Below are positions 32,666 to 44,213 of a stretch of DNA of 64,000 nucleotides, one piece after another. The translations under genes and the position numbers were made by a program. Position 1 is the first letter of the stretch. Each line of letters starts with the position of its first letter. Below the pieces are notes generated by a model that ran no database searches, was not told the origin of the DNA, and was given only the letters and a program-made list of their open reading frames with translations. This DNA comes from Macrosoma leucophasiata. Its lineage: Eukaryota > Arthropoda > Insecta > Lepidoptera > Hedylidae. The stretch is from contig JAWQUS010000030.1 in the NCBI GenBank assembly GCA_036365455.1, positions 14,342,001-14,406,000 on the forward strand, read 5' to 3'.

Positions 32666-32706
32666 TAAAATGTAGCTGCGTTGTCACCACTAATACCTAA
32701 TATGTT

Positions 32707-32990
32707 AAGAATCAGAATCAGAAACTCATTTATTCATTTAGGGTGACAGGACCTCTTAGGTATGATACGTCAAAAACAAACAAAATAAACTAAAGTGAAT
32801 AATATACATGTCAAACAAGATAAAAAATATATGTATAGTCAAGAATATCACTATGATAAAACTAAATGTAATATACTAATGCAAATAAGAATATCAGTAG
32901 AATGTCTCATTTCCCCTTTTACAAAATGATTACAAAGAGTAGAGAGAAAAGAAAAAGAGTAATTCTTTGTCATTCACCGGCAGAGTTCCA
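32707..32990 (-). repeat. repeat family H, copy 1
   Basis: From AATCAGAAACTCATTTATTC and TTAGGGTGACAGG to TTGTCATTCACCGGCAGAGT, about 280 bp match 46604-46866 and 58869-59136, all in one orientation. In reverse it ends ATGAATAAATGAGTTTCTGA, like a retroposon 3' end (inference). Confidence 0.65.
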
Positions 32991-33290
32991 TTTTTTTTTT
33001 TTTTTTTTATGTAATTGAAGTTGCAAACAAGCATGCAGTTCACATTGATGTTAAGTGATGACTGCAGCCTATAGACACCCACACAAAGACCAAGGTCAAA
33101 ATGCAAATGCGTTACCACTCCTGAGGCCTAAGGTATTATGCCTCTGTGCCGGAAATTACAGGGCCGTACATTACCACCTGACCGGAACACGATAGTGCTG
33201 AACACTACCATTTAGCGGCAAGTAAATCAGGTAATGCGGTGGTGCCTACGCCCGCGAGCTCCGTCACTGGAGCTCTACCACCAGTAACCA
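32991..33290 (-). repeat. SINE family B, full length with a 20-bp A-tail
   Basis: A run of T (the reverse of an A-tail) precedes GTAATTGAAGTTGCAAACAA, and the copy ends GAGCTCTACCACCAGTAA. The tail directly abuts family H. Confidence 0.75.
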
Positions 33291-33335
33291 TAGTTCAGTT
33301 CCATATAAATGTTTCACTGATACTGATAATATATC

Positions 33336-33830
33336 CATACATTGCCATCTAACCGGAACACGATAGTGCACAACACTACCATTTAGCGGCAGCTAGATTA
33401 GGTAATGCGGCGGTGCCTACGCCCTCGGCACAGTACAAATATAAACCTCAGGCTCGAACACGGGAACTATACCACAAGTAAAAATCAATTTGTATTTACG
33501 AACAATGCATGTAGCTCACCATATTCACGCGTATTGTTCAACAAAGCGTAATTGGCATGCAATTTATGAATGAAGAATTAATTACTAAATGTCATGTTCC
33601 GGTGCCCGTAATATAGAATACCAATAGATATATCTATTGATTATTGATCAGTCAACTATTTTTTATATGTTTTGAAGGTGGTAAGCAAGCATGCAGTTCA
33701 CATTGATGAAAAAGTGACGACTACAGCCTATAGACTAACTTGAAACTTCCATTTAGCTGCAGATAAATTAGGTAATGCGGTGATGCCTACGCCCACGAGC
33801 TCTTACATTGGAACTCTACCATCAGTAAAA
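33336..33830 (-). repeat. two partial SINE family B copies
   Basis: 33336-33478 keeps ACCGGAACACGATAGTGC and CATTTAGCGGCAGCTAGATT. 33675-33828 keeps GGTAAGCAAGCATGCAGTTC and TAATGCGGTGATGCCTACGC. Confidence 0.6.
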
Positions 33831-33910
33831 GAATATGAGACAATCTTTTCCATATATACAACAAAGAGTACCTAAACAATCCAGCTTTAATTTGTCGTTT
33901 TATTATAAAA

Positions 33911-34358
33911 CTAGCTGTGCCCGCGACTTCGTCCACGTGAGAAAAAATATGATTGTTTAGTATCTACTCGGACGAAGTCGTGGGCGCAGCTAGTATAAAA
34001 GTAGCCTAAGTTACTCCTTATTACATCAGTTATCTGCCAGTGAAAGTCCCGTCAAAATCGGAGACACTCAAATTCTATTTATTTGTATGTAGGTATGTAG
34101 GTATGCATGATTGTTTGGAGATAAAAGTAGCCTAAGTCACTCCTTATCACATCAGCTATCTGCCAGTGAAAGTCCCGTCAAAATCGGTAGAGCCGTTCCC
34201 AAGATTAGCCCCGCCAAACATACAGACAGACAAACAGACAGACAAAAATTGTAAAAAAAATTGTTTTGGTATATGTACCGTGTATATTTACATATGCATT
34301 TACTAAAAAGTGGTTATTTTAATATTACAAACAGACACTCCAATTTAATTTATTTGTA
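33911..34358 (-). repeat. CTAG-end Helitron-type repeat with duplicated core
   Basis: It starts CTAGCTGTGCCCGCGACTTC and carries a near-perfect inverted partner ending GTGGGCGCAGCTAGT at 33995. The core AAAAGTAGCCTAAG...CCAGTGAAAGTCCCGTCAAA occurs twice (about 33998 and 34124), then the usual ACTCCAATTTAATTTATTTG end. This suggests two copies merged or an internal duplication. Confidence 0.65.
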
Positions 34359-35011
34359 CAGATTTATTATGGAAGGTAATATACAACATAAGACCTGAAA
34401 TTTCTGTGAAAATTATAAGCGTCTACTTGCTACCGTTATTATCAAGCAAAAAATATTATTAAAAAAAACACTTTTATTGTATGCCCCCTTGGACCCCCAT
34501 TCTTATTTCTAGTAATTACTTTTGTTTTTATAGCTGTAACAGAAACGCATAACTTGTGAAAATTTTAGCCTTCTACTATCACTATTTATGAGATACAGCC
34601 TGGTGACAGACAGACGGACGGACGGATAGACGGACAGATAGACAGCGGAGGATTAGTAATCCGTAGGGTCCGTTTTTACCTTTTATGTACGAAACCCCCT
34701 ATAAGACAGAACTAAGATACAGAATAGCTTAAAAATATTCTATACGATTAATTAAATTGACATAACTTTTTTTATTTGTGTACCGATTCACATGAAACAA
34801 ACACTAAATGTTAAGTGAAACTTACCACAATATATTAGTGAAAACCGCAAATCAAATAAGCCGTTTCTGAAATTAGCGCGCACAAACACACAGACAAACA
34901 TATATTTTTCCGGGATAAAAAGTACCCAGTGTTGTGCGCCAAAGGTTGAAGTATAATCCTACCAAGTTTCATTGTAATCGGACTGGTAGTTTTTATGTGA
35001 TGCTTGAACAA

Positions 35012-35046
<35 letters not shown>

Positions 35047-35165
35047 AAAATTTTTCTAATCACATATTTGGGTTCGGTATCGATCTAGTAACATCCCCTG
35101 GTATTTATTTTTTCAATATTTTCAATGTACAGAATTTACACTTCTACAGTTTTATTATAAGTATA
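34358..35165 (+). repeat. 800-bp composite repeat, copy 1 (family I type)
   Basis: From AATTATAAGCGTCTACTTGC through a GACGGACGGACGGATAGACG run, GACAGAACTAAGATACAGAA and GTGTTGTGCGCCAAAGGTTG, to CTACAGTTTTATTATAAGTA. It matches 52010-52795 in the same order and strand. The frames at 34835 and 35004 only translate ACAG/CTGT runs. Confidence 0.65.
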
Positions 35166-35385
35166 GACAAGTCTATTACTTGTAAACTTGAGCCTTCTTG
35201 ATAAAAAAAATCCTAGAATATTAATTTGCCTATATAGACCTCTTTTATTAGGTTTCTAATAATAGCATGATTCAGGAGATTCTTAATAATTTTTATTTAT
35301 TTTGATCAGTAATTTAGCACCAAAATATTTTAAATAAATATCATTTGGAAATGTATGGATATATTATCAGTATCAGTGAAACATT

Positions 35386-35574
35386 TTTATGGAACTCTGC
35401 CGGACTTAGTACGGCCCTGTAATTTCCGGCACAGAGGCATAACACCTTAGGCCTCAGGAGTGGTAACGCATCTGCATTTTGACCTTGGTCTTTGTGTGGG
35501 TGTCTACAGGCTGCAGTCATCACTTAACATCAATGTGAACTGCATGCTTGTTTGCCACTTCCATTACATAAAAA
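35386..35574 (+). repeat. SINE family B, 3' two-thirds
   Basis: GTACGGCCCTGTAATTTCCG, AGGCCTCAGGAGTGGTAACG and ACATCAATGTGAACTGCATG lead to an A-rich end. The 5' flank GGAACTCTGCCGG is the reverse of the family H border seen at 32985. Confidence 0.7.
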
Positions 35575-36235
35575 AAGAACAGTTTTGTCAGACGTATACA
35601 GAGTAACAACTTTATAAACAATATTGGTGTACGACTCAACATCTGTACTGATACCTATACACCGATAATAAATCTTCATACAATGTGGTGGATGCATTCA
35701 TATATTATGTATATATATAAAGATAAAGTAGTTAAAAACCACTTTTAACTGAAGACAACAAGTAGACGATATCTGCTTGACAAGAAGCTAATCTGGGAAC
35801 TCATTCAGACATACTGACTACCTCTTGTGTTGAGGTAAATAATGTTGTTGTGTATTGTTCTTATCCTTTGTATTATGCTATTTTTTTTTGTTTGTGTATC
35901 TATATGCTATCTGAATAAATGTATCTCTCTTTCTTTCTCTTTCTATATCATTATTCACATCATTCAATATCGTCATATTCCAACCAATTTATACAAAAGT
36001 TCAACAAATTATATAGGTACGTAAACCTTCCCTGAGAATCAGTCTATCTATTGGTACAAACCGCATGAAAATCAGTAGTCCCTGAGTGTATCACGAACGA
36101 TCAGACAGATAGACGCGGCGGGGGACTTTGTTTTACAATAAGTATAGACAGATAGATCAATTTCAGAATAATGATATCTCGAAAACGATTAATAGAAGAA
36201 GATCAATGATAAGGACAATACTAATTTATAATGAA
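35575..36235. other. AT-rich spacer, no gene seen
   Basis: The small frame at 35842-36024 is low-complexity and not supported. Confidence 0.35.
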
Positions 36236-36427
36236 CTAGCTGTTGCCCGCGGCTTCGCCCACGTGGATGTAGTTTTATAAATAACTAAGTAGCCTATGTT
36301 CTTTCTCAAAGTCAGTTCTATCTCTGTATCAAATTTCATTAAAATCGGTTCAGTCGTTTGGACGTGAAAAGGTAACAGACAGAAAGACAGAGTAACTTTC
36401 GCATTAATACGTAATATTACAGTAGGA
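36236..36427 (-). mobile_element. complete 192-bp non-autonomous Helitron
   Basis: The minus strand begins TCCTACTGTAATATTACG with GCGAAAGTTACTCT downstream, and finishes in the hairpin region CGTGGGCGAAGCCGCGGGC and CAACAGCTAG. Both termini are therefore present in under 200 bp, with no coding sequence. The base on the right is A rather than the usual T, so one end may have changed. Confidence 0.65.
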
Positions 36428-36790
36428 ATTAACAAAAAAACCAAACTAGATAAAGCGATATAGAGAAGGCACAATTAAATTATCAATATTATAGCCTTAT
36501 TCGAATTATATGCAAGTGTGTATAGGCTTTCAATAAGTCCCATCATCACGTTTGGATTGCTGTCATAAAGCCGTACGTCGCATTATTTTTTTCTTGGGAA
36601 ATCTACATATGGGGCGTACAACTACAGAAAATATAGGTTTTTTCATTGACTACCTATACATCACGGTAACTTGTATGAGTAAATTAAAAAAATCGTTGAA
36701 ACGTCATAATGTATATGCCAGTGCATCAAGTAATTATGTTTCGACAGAGTGGACATGAAAATAATAATTTTGGGTGACCACACAAAACTG

Positions 36791-37152
36791 CATGGCCCGG
36801 CGGCTTGTGCAGATCATAAGCGATCTACTCGGTTAAGCATTACGAGCGCGGTCGGGTAGTGTGATGGGTGACCGCTAGTGGCAAATCAAATGCGCTTTTC
36901 CGTGCTTCGGACGGCACGTTAAGCCGTCGGTCCCGGTTACTATCGATAGATAGCAGTCGTTAAACTTTGTCGGAGGCCTTATGGGCGGGTTGAAAACATC
37001 TGATAGCGGGTTGGCCACTAACCCGTATCTCTCCACCAATCCGCATTGGAGCAGCGTGGTGGAGTAAGCTCCAGGCCTCCCCCCAAAAAGGGGAGAGACT
37101 CGTGCTTAGCAGTGGGACGTATAATGGGTTGCCATTATTATTATTTATTTAT
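36791..37152 (+). repeat. SINE family A with target duplication ACAAAACTG
   Basis: ACAAAACTG lies at 36782-36790 and 37153-37161, bracketing a 362-bp family A copy that ends (ATT)n-TTATTTAT. The target is the left terminus of the next inverted-repeat element. Confidence 0.8.
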
Positions 37153-37283
37153 ACAAAACTGCGATGAAATTTGCGATGCGAATTGCTGTGATGCTATTCA
37201 GGTCACCATACTTTCAACATGGACGAAATCGCATCGCAGAAACTTGCGATAAGAATTGACGTCGCATCGCATCGCAGTTTCGG
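37153..37283. repeat. MITE-like element built on GCGATGCGA repeats
   Basis: AAAACTGCGATGAAATTTGC at the left mirrors CGCATCGCATCGCAGTTTCG at the right, with further GCGATGCGAATTGC / CATCGCAGAAACTTGC inverted motifs inside. Its left end was hit by the family A SINE. Confidence 0.55.
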
Positions 37284-38585
37284 TGTGGGCGCACTGGGCG
37301 CCACACTGAATATGTCCTGCAGCTTTCAAAGCGGCCACTAATAATACCTACACAAATTTAATTCGTCAAAGTTAAATTTAAAAAATATGAAAAGAAACAT
37401 TTTAAATCTCTGGGCTAGTCTAGTCTAGCAGACTATCAATACCTACTAGAAAGCTGTAATGTGGCACGAATATACATATTAGCTATGCGGAGAAAATCGG
37501 ACAGTAAAATCTATAAAAATATTTTTAGGTTACCCCCCCTACGCGTAAAGTGGAGATATAGTTTTTTTTCTTCACGCACTTCAGTGTAAGGTATTTTTGG
37601 ATAGGTGTCTTGGATTTTTGGTAGGTGTTTGTCTCGATTAAGGAAACCGTTTGTTAAATATTTAGCTTAAAAATGGGAATTTCTGTTAAACTCTAGTGTC
37701 TCTTTTAGTAGAGAGTCGGTGATAATTAAACGTGAAAAAAATAATAAAACATAGGCCTATAACGAAATTTAACGAATTTTAAAGCAATACTCACAGATTA
37801 GTAGCTTGCGAGTAAAAGTCGATCTAGTTTTAAAATATATTTGGCAAATGGAACTATAACGTGTGGCCCGACACGCACTTGCCAGGTTTTTTGTTTTAGG
37901 TATTTTATAATAAAAACAAAACGTAAAAATAGTTACTACCAAATCTATTACAATCCTTTGTAAGGATTTGGAAAAGAAGGCAGAGGAGTGTAAGGCACAG
38001 GGAACAAAAATAATATAATTAAAGCAATCTTTTGGGTAGTTTCAAGCATGTAAGTAGGTATTTGAATTGAATAGCGCGCAGTGCAAGAGAGAAGATACAT
38101 GAGTATTCCGGCATAATTAATTAGGAATGAGAAGCCACTTGAGGTGTGAACGAAACTAAGAAATAAGATCATATTAATGGACACATCTGCATTCTGCAGA
38201 CGCTTAAGTTTCTGTTGGGATGAATCTAGGTAGCATACGTCAGCAATGAAAGATCGGCAAGAGTAGGGAATATGCTAGTGCAAATTTAAGGGGAATTGGA
38301 AAAAAAATATACAACCTTCTAAGACAGTGGAACGTGGCAAACACCTTCTTGCTATAACTTATATGAAGTAACCACGAAAATTGTTATTATTACTAATTAC
38401 TACTTTGCCTGCGTCAGCACCAAAATTAAACTTACGTAACATAAGTACGATATGCCAGTTACGTATTTCTTTTAAATTCCTACAAAATAGGCTGAAGAAG
38501 AGCCTTTTGACCTTCATTGGATTATGACCAATCTCCGGGGGTGCCTTAAGAAATTACTAAATAAACTAGTTGCTACCGCTAGAAC
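37284..38585. other. spacer, no gene seen
   Basis: The hydrophobic 78-codon frame at 37948-38184 (-) has no splice context or recognisable motif. No family repeat was found. Confidence 0.35.
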
Positions 38586-38587
38586 AC

Positions 38588-38752
38588 TAAGCCTGGGTTG
38601 CACTTGCACCACGACATTTGTTATATTTATTGTAACATTTCACATCCTTCTCTCACTTAAGGAAATCTTAGAAGGAAAGTTAGAGAAGGATGTGAAATAT
38701 AATAACTTTAACATTAACAAGATTAAATATCGTGGTGCAACCCTGGCTTACA
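38588..38752. repeat. fold-back MITE, 165 bp
   Basis: TAAGCCTGGGTTGCAC plus CACCACGA at the left is the inverse of TCGTGGTGCAACCCTGGCTTA (shown in parts) at the right. The inner arms TTTCACATCCTTCTCT and AGAGAAGGATGTGAAA pair perfectly. The left arm has a 6-bp extra TTGCAC. Confidence 0.7.
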
Positions 38753-39342
38753 TTAAAGTACAGATCTTAAAAAATATACAACATGAATAACCTTAACTGC
38801 TCGTTTGCTCGTTGAGTGCATCTAATTAATTGGCGTTCGAAGTCCAGAAACCTTGAAGCTACTTGAGATCGGACAAAGTACTTACGGTAATATATGATTC
38901 GATGATGATGCCATAACGTAATAAACAAATTAAAAAAATATGAATGTAGAATACTGCTCTGCTCCTATGTAAGAAGATAAAACTAAACGCATGGCAATAT
39001 GGCATGCAATTGCAAATATTTTTCTTCTCTTTTAGCAATTTTGTAAACGAGTGTTGGTTCACTAATCGAAATTGGATTACAATCCGTATAAAAATATGAG
39101 GCAAATTTACATGTACTATCTAGTTTTATAAGTTGATAAGTCAGTGAATAATAACACAGTAAAAGTGCTATGAGAGTGTGAAATTGTTGGTACAAATTGG
39201 TGTCTCTTTGACAGTATTCGACACCAATTCCATTGTTCTGTCAAATCTTGTCTTACACAAATATAATTAATATCGGTAATAATATTTTTCTAAATGGTAC
39301 CTATTTTCAATACTTGAGTACCTACGTAGTTACCTATTATCC
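38753..39342. other. AT-rich spacer, no gene seen
   Basis: Overlapping minus-strand frames at 38859-39195 lack supporting features. Confidence 0.3.
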
Positions 39343-39344
39343 GT

Positions 39345-39595
39345 GTATGTAGTAGGCTCACGTTCGTTGTTCGTCAGAACGTGTAAATTGTGGAATGAAC
39401 ATCCCTCTGACGTGTTCCCTCGGTGCTACAATATGGGGTTCTTAAAAAATGGCGTCATAAGAGTCCTTCAGGGCTGGCAGCACGTTGGCGACTCCCCTGG
39501 TGTTGCAAGTGTTCACAGGCGACGGTGACTACTTTCCATCAGGTGGCCCGTCTGCTTGTCTGTCAATCCTTTGACATAAAAGAAAAGTAGTGGAT
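39345..39595 (+). pseudogene. LINE 3' end with C-terminal codons
   Basis: The frame reads RSLFVRTCKLWNEHPSDVFP, then YNMGFLKNGVIRVLQG and a stop after HRRR at 39528. This matches the last ~60 residues of many insect non-LTR retrotransposon proteins (xLWNxLPxxVFP). The 3' UTR follows with CATCAGGTGGCCCGTCTGCT. Everything upstream is absent, so it is a heavily 5'-truncated insertion. Confidence 0.7.
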
Positions 39596-39599
39596 ATAC

Positions 39600-40470
39600 C
39601 AATACAAACCGGTGTCATGCCTTCCCATGTTTTAGCAGATCCTATCGTTTTGTTAGTTAGGGTTCTGTGGTCCTAACATATAAAAACTGTGACTGTCTTT
39701 TGTTAAAGTTTGTCAGGAAACGATATAATAATTAGTAAAAATTATAGAAATTTATCTACCGGACACCCATCAATCCACCGATCATTTATAAGATCACCCA
39801 TGAAGTTGGTGGTTGCCAATTATTAAGGGAAGAAGATAAATCAGTCAGTGAGTCGCCTTATGCCTAATATATTTAAAATGATGAGAGTGGAATTCTAAGA
39901 ATGTTTTCTTAGCTGATGCCTACACCATAATAGTCCTGTGTTAGCCTTTCAACTCGTTCCGTCCAACCTCTTCGTTTAACATCTAATAGGCACAATATAG
40001 GTAAATGATATGTAAATGTATTATCAATTTTCTACGTGATACAGCAGGTATATAAAGTAGTTAACTGTTAAAATATTTGAATTCTTGTAAGCATTATGCT
40101 AGATGAACATATATTTGCGCAGCTGTTTTGAGCAAGTACCTACCTGAAAACAAAAAAAACTAACAGAAGTCTCTGCTAGAGAGAGAAAAGTTAGAGATTG
40201 TGACGTAAGTTCATTTTACAAAACAAGTGGATTATGTTTCACTCTCTTCACGAATAATGACAGAAAAAGTATTAAAAAATCCGTCAAATGTTTTTTCATA
40301 GAACAATAACATTGCGTAAATTCGATAGGTAGATATAACGTGACATTGAATCCAATACAATATAATTTTACACGGAAAACGAGTGCAATAATCCCATCGT
40401 AAACAAATAAAGCAATAAAACATGCCGCCTTATCAGAAGCATCGGCCATCTGTGACAATACCAACAGCAT
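39600..40470. other. spacer upstream of the microprotein gene
   Basis: Overlapping frames at 40216-40556 (-) are opposite the candidate promoter and are not supported as genes. Confidence 0.35.
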
Positions 40471-40482
40471 ACCGTCTGAACC

Positions 40483-40655
40483 TGCGCAGGCGACTGGCCG
40501 CGTCTGCTCAACAAAAACCGAGCCGGAAAATCCGTGACTAGGAAATCAAGTTGCAATGACTTGAATAAACATTAACGTATGTAAGGTGAAGTTACAACCA
40601 AGGACTGTGAAGTGAAATTGTGTAAAAATGTGGCGGCACTGATATTTTAACCATG
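40483..40655 (+). promoter_or_regulatory. candidate promoter and non-coding first exon
   Basis: TGCGCAGGCG at 40483 resembles the palindromic NRF1/Ewg promoter element (GCGCA-N-GCGC-like) and sits in a locally GC-rich patch. A possible donor (CATG|GTAATA) is at 40655/40656. The start site and exon boundary are inferred; only the motif is seen. Confidence 0.3.
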
Positions 40656-41128
40656 GTAATAATTTGTATCGTTATTTACTAGTGTTTAAGTGTAATTTGA
40701 AGTTGTTTTTCACGTTGTTGAACTGACTAATAATTTTAATGGCTCAGTTTTGTACGATTATGTTGACATTTAAAAAATATTAACCCAATTGTCGAGTGCT
40801 CACGTCCTATATTTGGCTTCAATCGTTATTAAATTGTGAAGTCTGTTTCTGTTACTTGTTTCTGAGTTCACTTTTGGAAATGTCAATCTCCTGCCAAATT
40901 GTGCAAATAAAGCCACTAAAATACGACTTCTAAAAGTAAATCACTCTCAGGTATTGAAAAGTAGACTGTATATTATTTGTGTCGGTCCGAAAATCTTCAA
41001 AATACATCAGATGATTAGTTGAATGACATGTAGAACGCTCGATTACTGAAACTGAGAGTATTCGACTTGCTCAACCGGTTTCACGATTACAATTTAGTTT
41101 TTGTCTCACTCACTTTTATTTCTTGCAG

Positions 41129-41354
41129 TGGGTGCCACCTTAGACATCGTGATATGTGGACCTACTCCAGCGTCGACATCCCTGGGACGAGACTCACCAG
41201 AAGGGATAGGATCAAAATCTATCTATCCGAGTGTATTGTTTTCTTTTGTATCCTGTTCTTCATAGTGTGCGTTGGCTTATTATTATACTTATTTTTCCAT
41301 CTCTACACAACAGTGACGAATACAAAACTAGTTGAGACTGTCATTGAAAGTTAA
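41129..41354 (+). CDS. single-pass membrane microprotein, 66 residues (coding from 41154)
   Basis: A strong acceptor (CACTTTTATTTCTTGCAG) ends at 41128. The first ATG of the exon, at 41154, opens 66 codons to TAA at 41352-41354. The peptide starts MWTYSSVDIPGTRLTRRDRI, with basic residues 13-21, then a hydrophobic span at 28-51 (CIVFFCILFFIVCVGLLLYL) and a short polar tail. Arginines before the span predict the N-terminus in the cytoplasm. There is no cleavable signal sequence. An AATAAA follows at 41502. I do not recognise the family; the role is unknown. The ordered acceptor, short ORF, membrane span and polyadenylation signal make a real gene plausible. Confidence 0.45.
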
Positions 41355-41501
41355 CAGGCATTGTTTGAAAGTGTTGTCCTTGATTGAGAAGATGGCGACG
41401 TACTTAAATATTCAATTTCAAATATGCAAAGTTAAAAGATAACATTTAAATAATTTTATATAGATTTAATTAGGTAATATAATAATGTTCTTAATATACC
41501 A

Positions 41502-41507
41502 AATAAA
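41502..41507 (+). terminator. polyadenylation signal for the microprotein gene
   Basis: AATAAA lies 148 bp after the stop in AT-rich 3' sequence. The downstream GT-rich element is weak. Confidence 0.4.
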
Positions 41508-41519
41508 TTATTTATGAAT

Positions 41520-42183
41520 GACCTTAATATTTAACTTAACGTTACTATTTTTTTAGTAGTTAAATCATTGTTCTTTTATTTTTTCTGACGTAACATTAAT
41601 CATGTCAGATTTAGATTGATTAATTACCGTTACATAATAAATAATAATCTGTGCTGGTTACGTGCTCATATTTCTATTTAAATTAATTATTGCGTTGTCA
41701 TAACATGAACCACCAATTATATAAGTTTTTATTTTAAATTTTGTTTCTATATACCTATATTATTGAAATCAATAATATTGTGTACCTAGGCAACCTTGAG
41801 CTCTTTAGCACTAGTAGAATTCAGAAAATGTCGAAGGAAAGCGTTAAAAAAATTAAGTGGTTTTACTCCTTTTATTACGTTGAATGACGATAAAATTGAA
41901 AACTCGTCATAGATGCCAGTCTATGCTCAGGAAAGTCTACATGCTTCAAGTCATGTACACGTTAATATTGGAAACAAACGCTTCTACCAAAGAGACGGGG
42001 ACAGGAGCAAATTTCATAAAGTTGACGTTTAACTTTATGATCAATTTATAAGTAGGTATACTTAAAATTGTATTGAAAAATAAGACAATATTAAAATCCA
42101 AACCGCAACTACTTTATAAGCGACGGTTATATGTAAGGATCCCATAGCAGAATTATTCATCCAGATATGCTGCAAACCTGATT
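41520..42183. other. AT-rich spacer, no gene seen
   Basis: Nothing supportable was found. Confidence 0.35.
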
Positions 42184-42430
42184 TTTAGGGTTCCGTAATA
42201 AACAAGGAACCCTTATAGTTTCGCCATGTCCGTCTGTCTGTCCAACCGCGGTTTAGCGCAAAAACTATTGATACTAGAGACTTGAAATTTGGCACCTTAA
42301 TCACGCGGACGAAGTGGTTGGCACCAGTATACACCTTAATTTATTTATTTATTCTTTATTGAATTTACATTGGACATAAGTTAAAACAAAGGGCGGACAT
42401 AATGCCTAAGGGCATTCTCTACCAGTTAAT
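42184..42430. repeat. family I start (+) then a LINE 3' tail (-)
   Basis: 42184-42310 reads TAGGGTTCCGTAATAAACAA and GTCCGTCTGTCTGTCC. 42345-42430 contains TTTATTCTTTATTGAATTTA and GCCTAAGGGCATTCTCTACC, typical of a reversed retroposon 3' UTR. Confidence 0.45.
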
Positions 42431-42861
42431 CCACGCGGACAAAATGGTAAAATAAAAACATGTTTTTTTATTCAGAGTACCTCCCCTACATGTAACGCTC
42501 GGTTATTTTTTTTGTTTTCCATATAGTTTAACATATCGTTGGATAGGTCTTTCAAAAATGTAGGGATGTGCTCATATCATTTTTCGATTTAGTTAACTGT
42601 TCGTGACTTATTAAGCTTTAAAGTACCAATTTTCGTTAGACTCAAGTGACCCTCTACCAATTAAACGGTTGTTGTTAGAAATTCCAACGTTACGGCAATA
42701 GTACATACAGTATATACTACATACAACCAAATTAAAAGAAATACTATCACGAACAGTTAACTAAATCGAAAAATGATGTTCAGACATCCGTAATATTTTT
42801 GAAAGACCTATCCAACGATATTTCATACTATATAGAAATGGAAATATAAAAAAAATATTTG

Positions 42862-42930
42862 CGCGTATGTTTTGTGTGTACAACAGCCCCCACGACACAG
42901 GCTTAGTGTGGGGCTGTGAGTGTAAACGGT
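42862..42930 (+). repeat. SINE family C, 3' fragment
   Basis: GTGTACAACAGCCCCCACGA and GTGTGGGGCTGTGAGTGTAA are the family C 3' body. Confidence 0.6.
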
Positions 42931-43261
42931 TTTTTTTTTAAAATTAAATTGAAATTATTGAATGCACTTAGCATTCATATTTAGTTTTAGCATGCATTTT
43001 CTCACGAAGAGATATGTACTTGTATTAAAACTTACGCTATAAAAACGTACTTCTTCTGGTGCATTTGGTTATAAATTATGGTATTTTTCCAAATAAACGC
43101 AAATAATTGCATTACTCTTTTGTCTATACGTTATCTTGTCTATTATTATCTCTTGACAGCGTCACTAAACATTTACTATGTCGTTGACTCGTGTTGTGAT
43201 AAGGTGAAAGATCTGTGTGATCATTTTATTTAGAGCAGACAGTGTACGGATTGAAGCATTC

Positions 43262-43360
43262 CGTGTTATCGTGTTCCAGTTGGTTATGTACGACCCTCTA
43301 ATTTCTGGCACAAAGACTGATAGCACAATCAACTTAGGCCACAGGCGCGGCAACGCTTCA
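43262..43360 (+). repeat. diverged SINE family B piece
   Basis: ATCGTGTTCCAGTTGGTTAT, GACCCTCTAATTTCTGGCAC and ACTTAGGCCACAGGCG are recognisable but altered family B segments. Confidence 0.45.
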
Positions 43361-43445
43361 ACTTGAAACTTCTTGTTTTATGTACATGTTTAAGCAATAC
43401 TATTTTTTAATATTTTACCATGAATATAATCTGTAAGTAAGAAAT

Positions 43446-43722
43446 AGGCTAGTGGTGGCAGGCCACTTCTACTACGCTGGAATCCTAGGTTCGATACCCG
43501 GGTGGAGGTCTATCAGAGATAACGATGTGATATCCTTTATCTCTGGTTCTATTCGGATTTTTCTATTTTCTGGAAGTAACCCGGTACGCTGATGTTTGGT
43601 AATGTGCCCGGAGATGTCAACAGGCTCGCCACCTGTTACATGGGCCAAAACGTAGCTAATCGAGAATGTTTGTATGTATGGTGTTATTCATACATTTACC
43701 TCTGCCTACCCCTTTTCTATTT
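43446..43722 (+). repeat. SINE family D, near full length
   Basis: The head GGCTAGTGGTGGCAGGCCAC with B-box GGTTCGATACCCGGGTGG is followed by GAGATAACGATGTGATATCC, TCAACAGGCTCGCCACCTGT and CTCTGCCTACCCCTT. Confidence 0.7.
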
Positions 43723-44139
43723 TCTCTAAACTAATAAATAAAAACATTTTTATCTAAAAAAAAGTGGCAGCCCTATTACTGTAAGGTCGTTTGCCCTCTT
43801 TCATACTGTAAAAAAGACAATGTTATCTATACTTACTGTGTTCAAAAATAGGTATTATTTTATTAAATCAACGTAAAATGTATGCACATTATCATGTCTG
43901 TATTTCATTAGCAATCAAAAGCTTGCATGCGTGTATATAGGTATATGCACGCATTGATACGCACACGCTTGTTACGTATTAGTCGAATTGACTAAGGGCT
44001 AATTACCTTAAATTGGACCCATACCTCAATTGTGTCCGAATTGAAAAGGTTTCTGAATTTCCAGCTGCTGAAAATTGTTGATTGTAAAAACACAATGGCG
44101 CTCTTTTCGCCGGGCTTAACATTATAGAGCTAGTATAAA

Positions 44140-44213
44140 TGAATGCATGATTGTAAAAACCTCAAACCAGTGTTGAATTTGGTCTGAAGAGGGCTTATAC
44201 AATCATGCATTCA
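44140..44213. repeat. 15-bp perfect inverted repeat
   Basis: TGAATGCATGATTGT at 44140-44154 and ACAATCATGCATTCA at 44199-44213 form a hairpin with a 44-nt loop. Confidence 0.7.

Noticed and set aside
34835..35201. Cysteine/serine/valine-rich and threonine/aspartate-rich frames
   Set aside because: They translate the (CTGT)n/(ACAG)n runs of the composite repeat on either strand.
31000..38000. A piRNA cluster
   Set aside because: The density and mixed orientation of repeats would fit, but nothing in the DNA alone distinguishes a cluster from ordinary repeat-rich sequence. Small-RNA data would decide.
37948..38184. Hydrophobic 78-codon frame as a receptor fragment
   Set aside because: No family motif, no splice sites, and AT-rich sequence readily gives hydrophobic codons.
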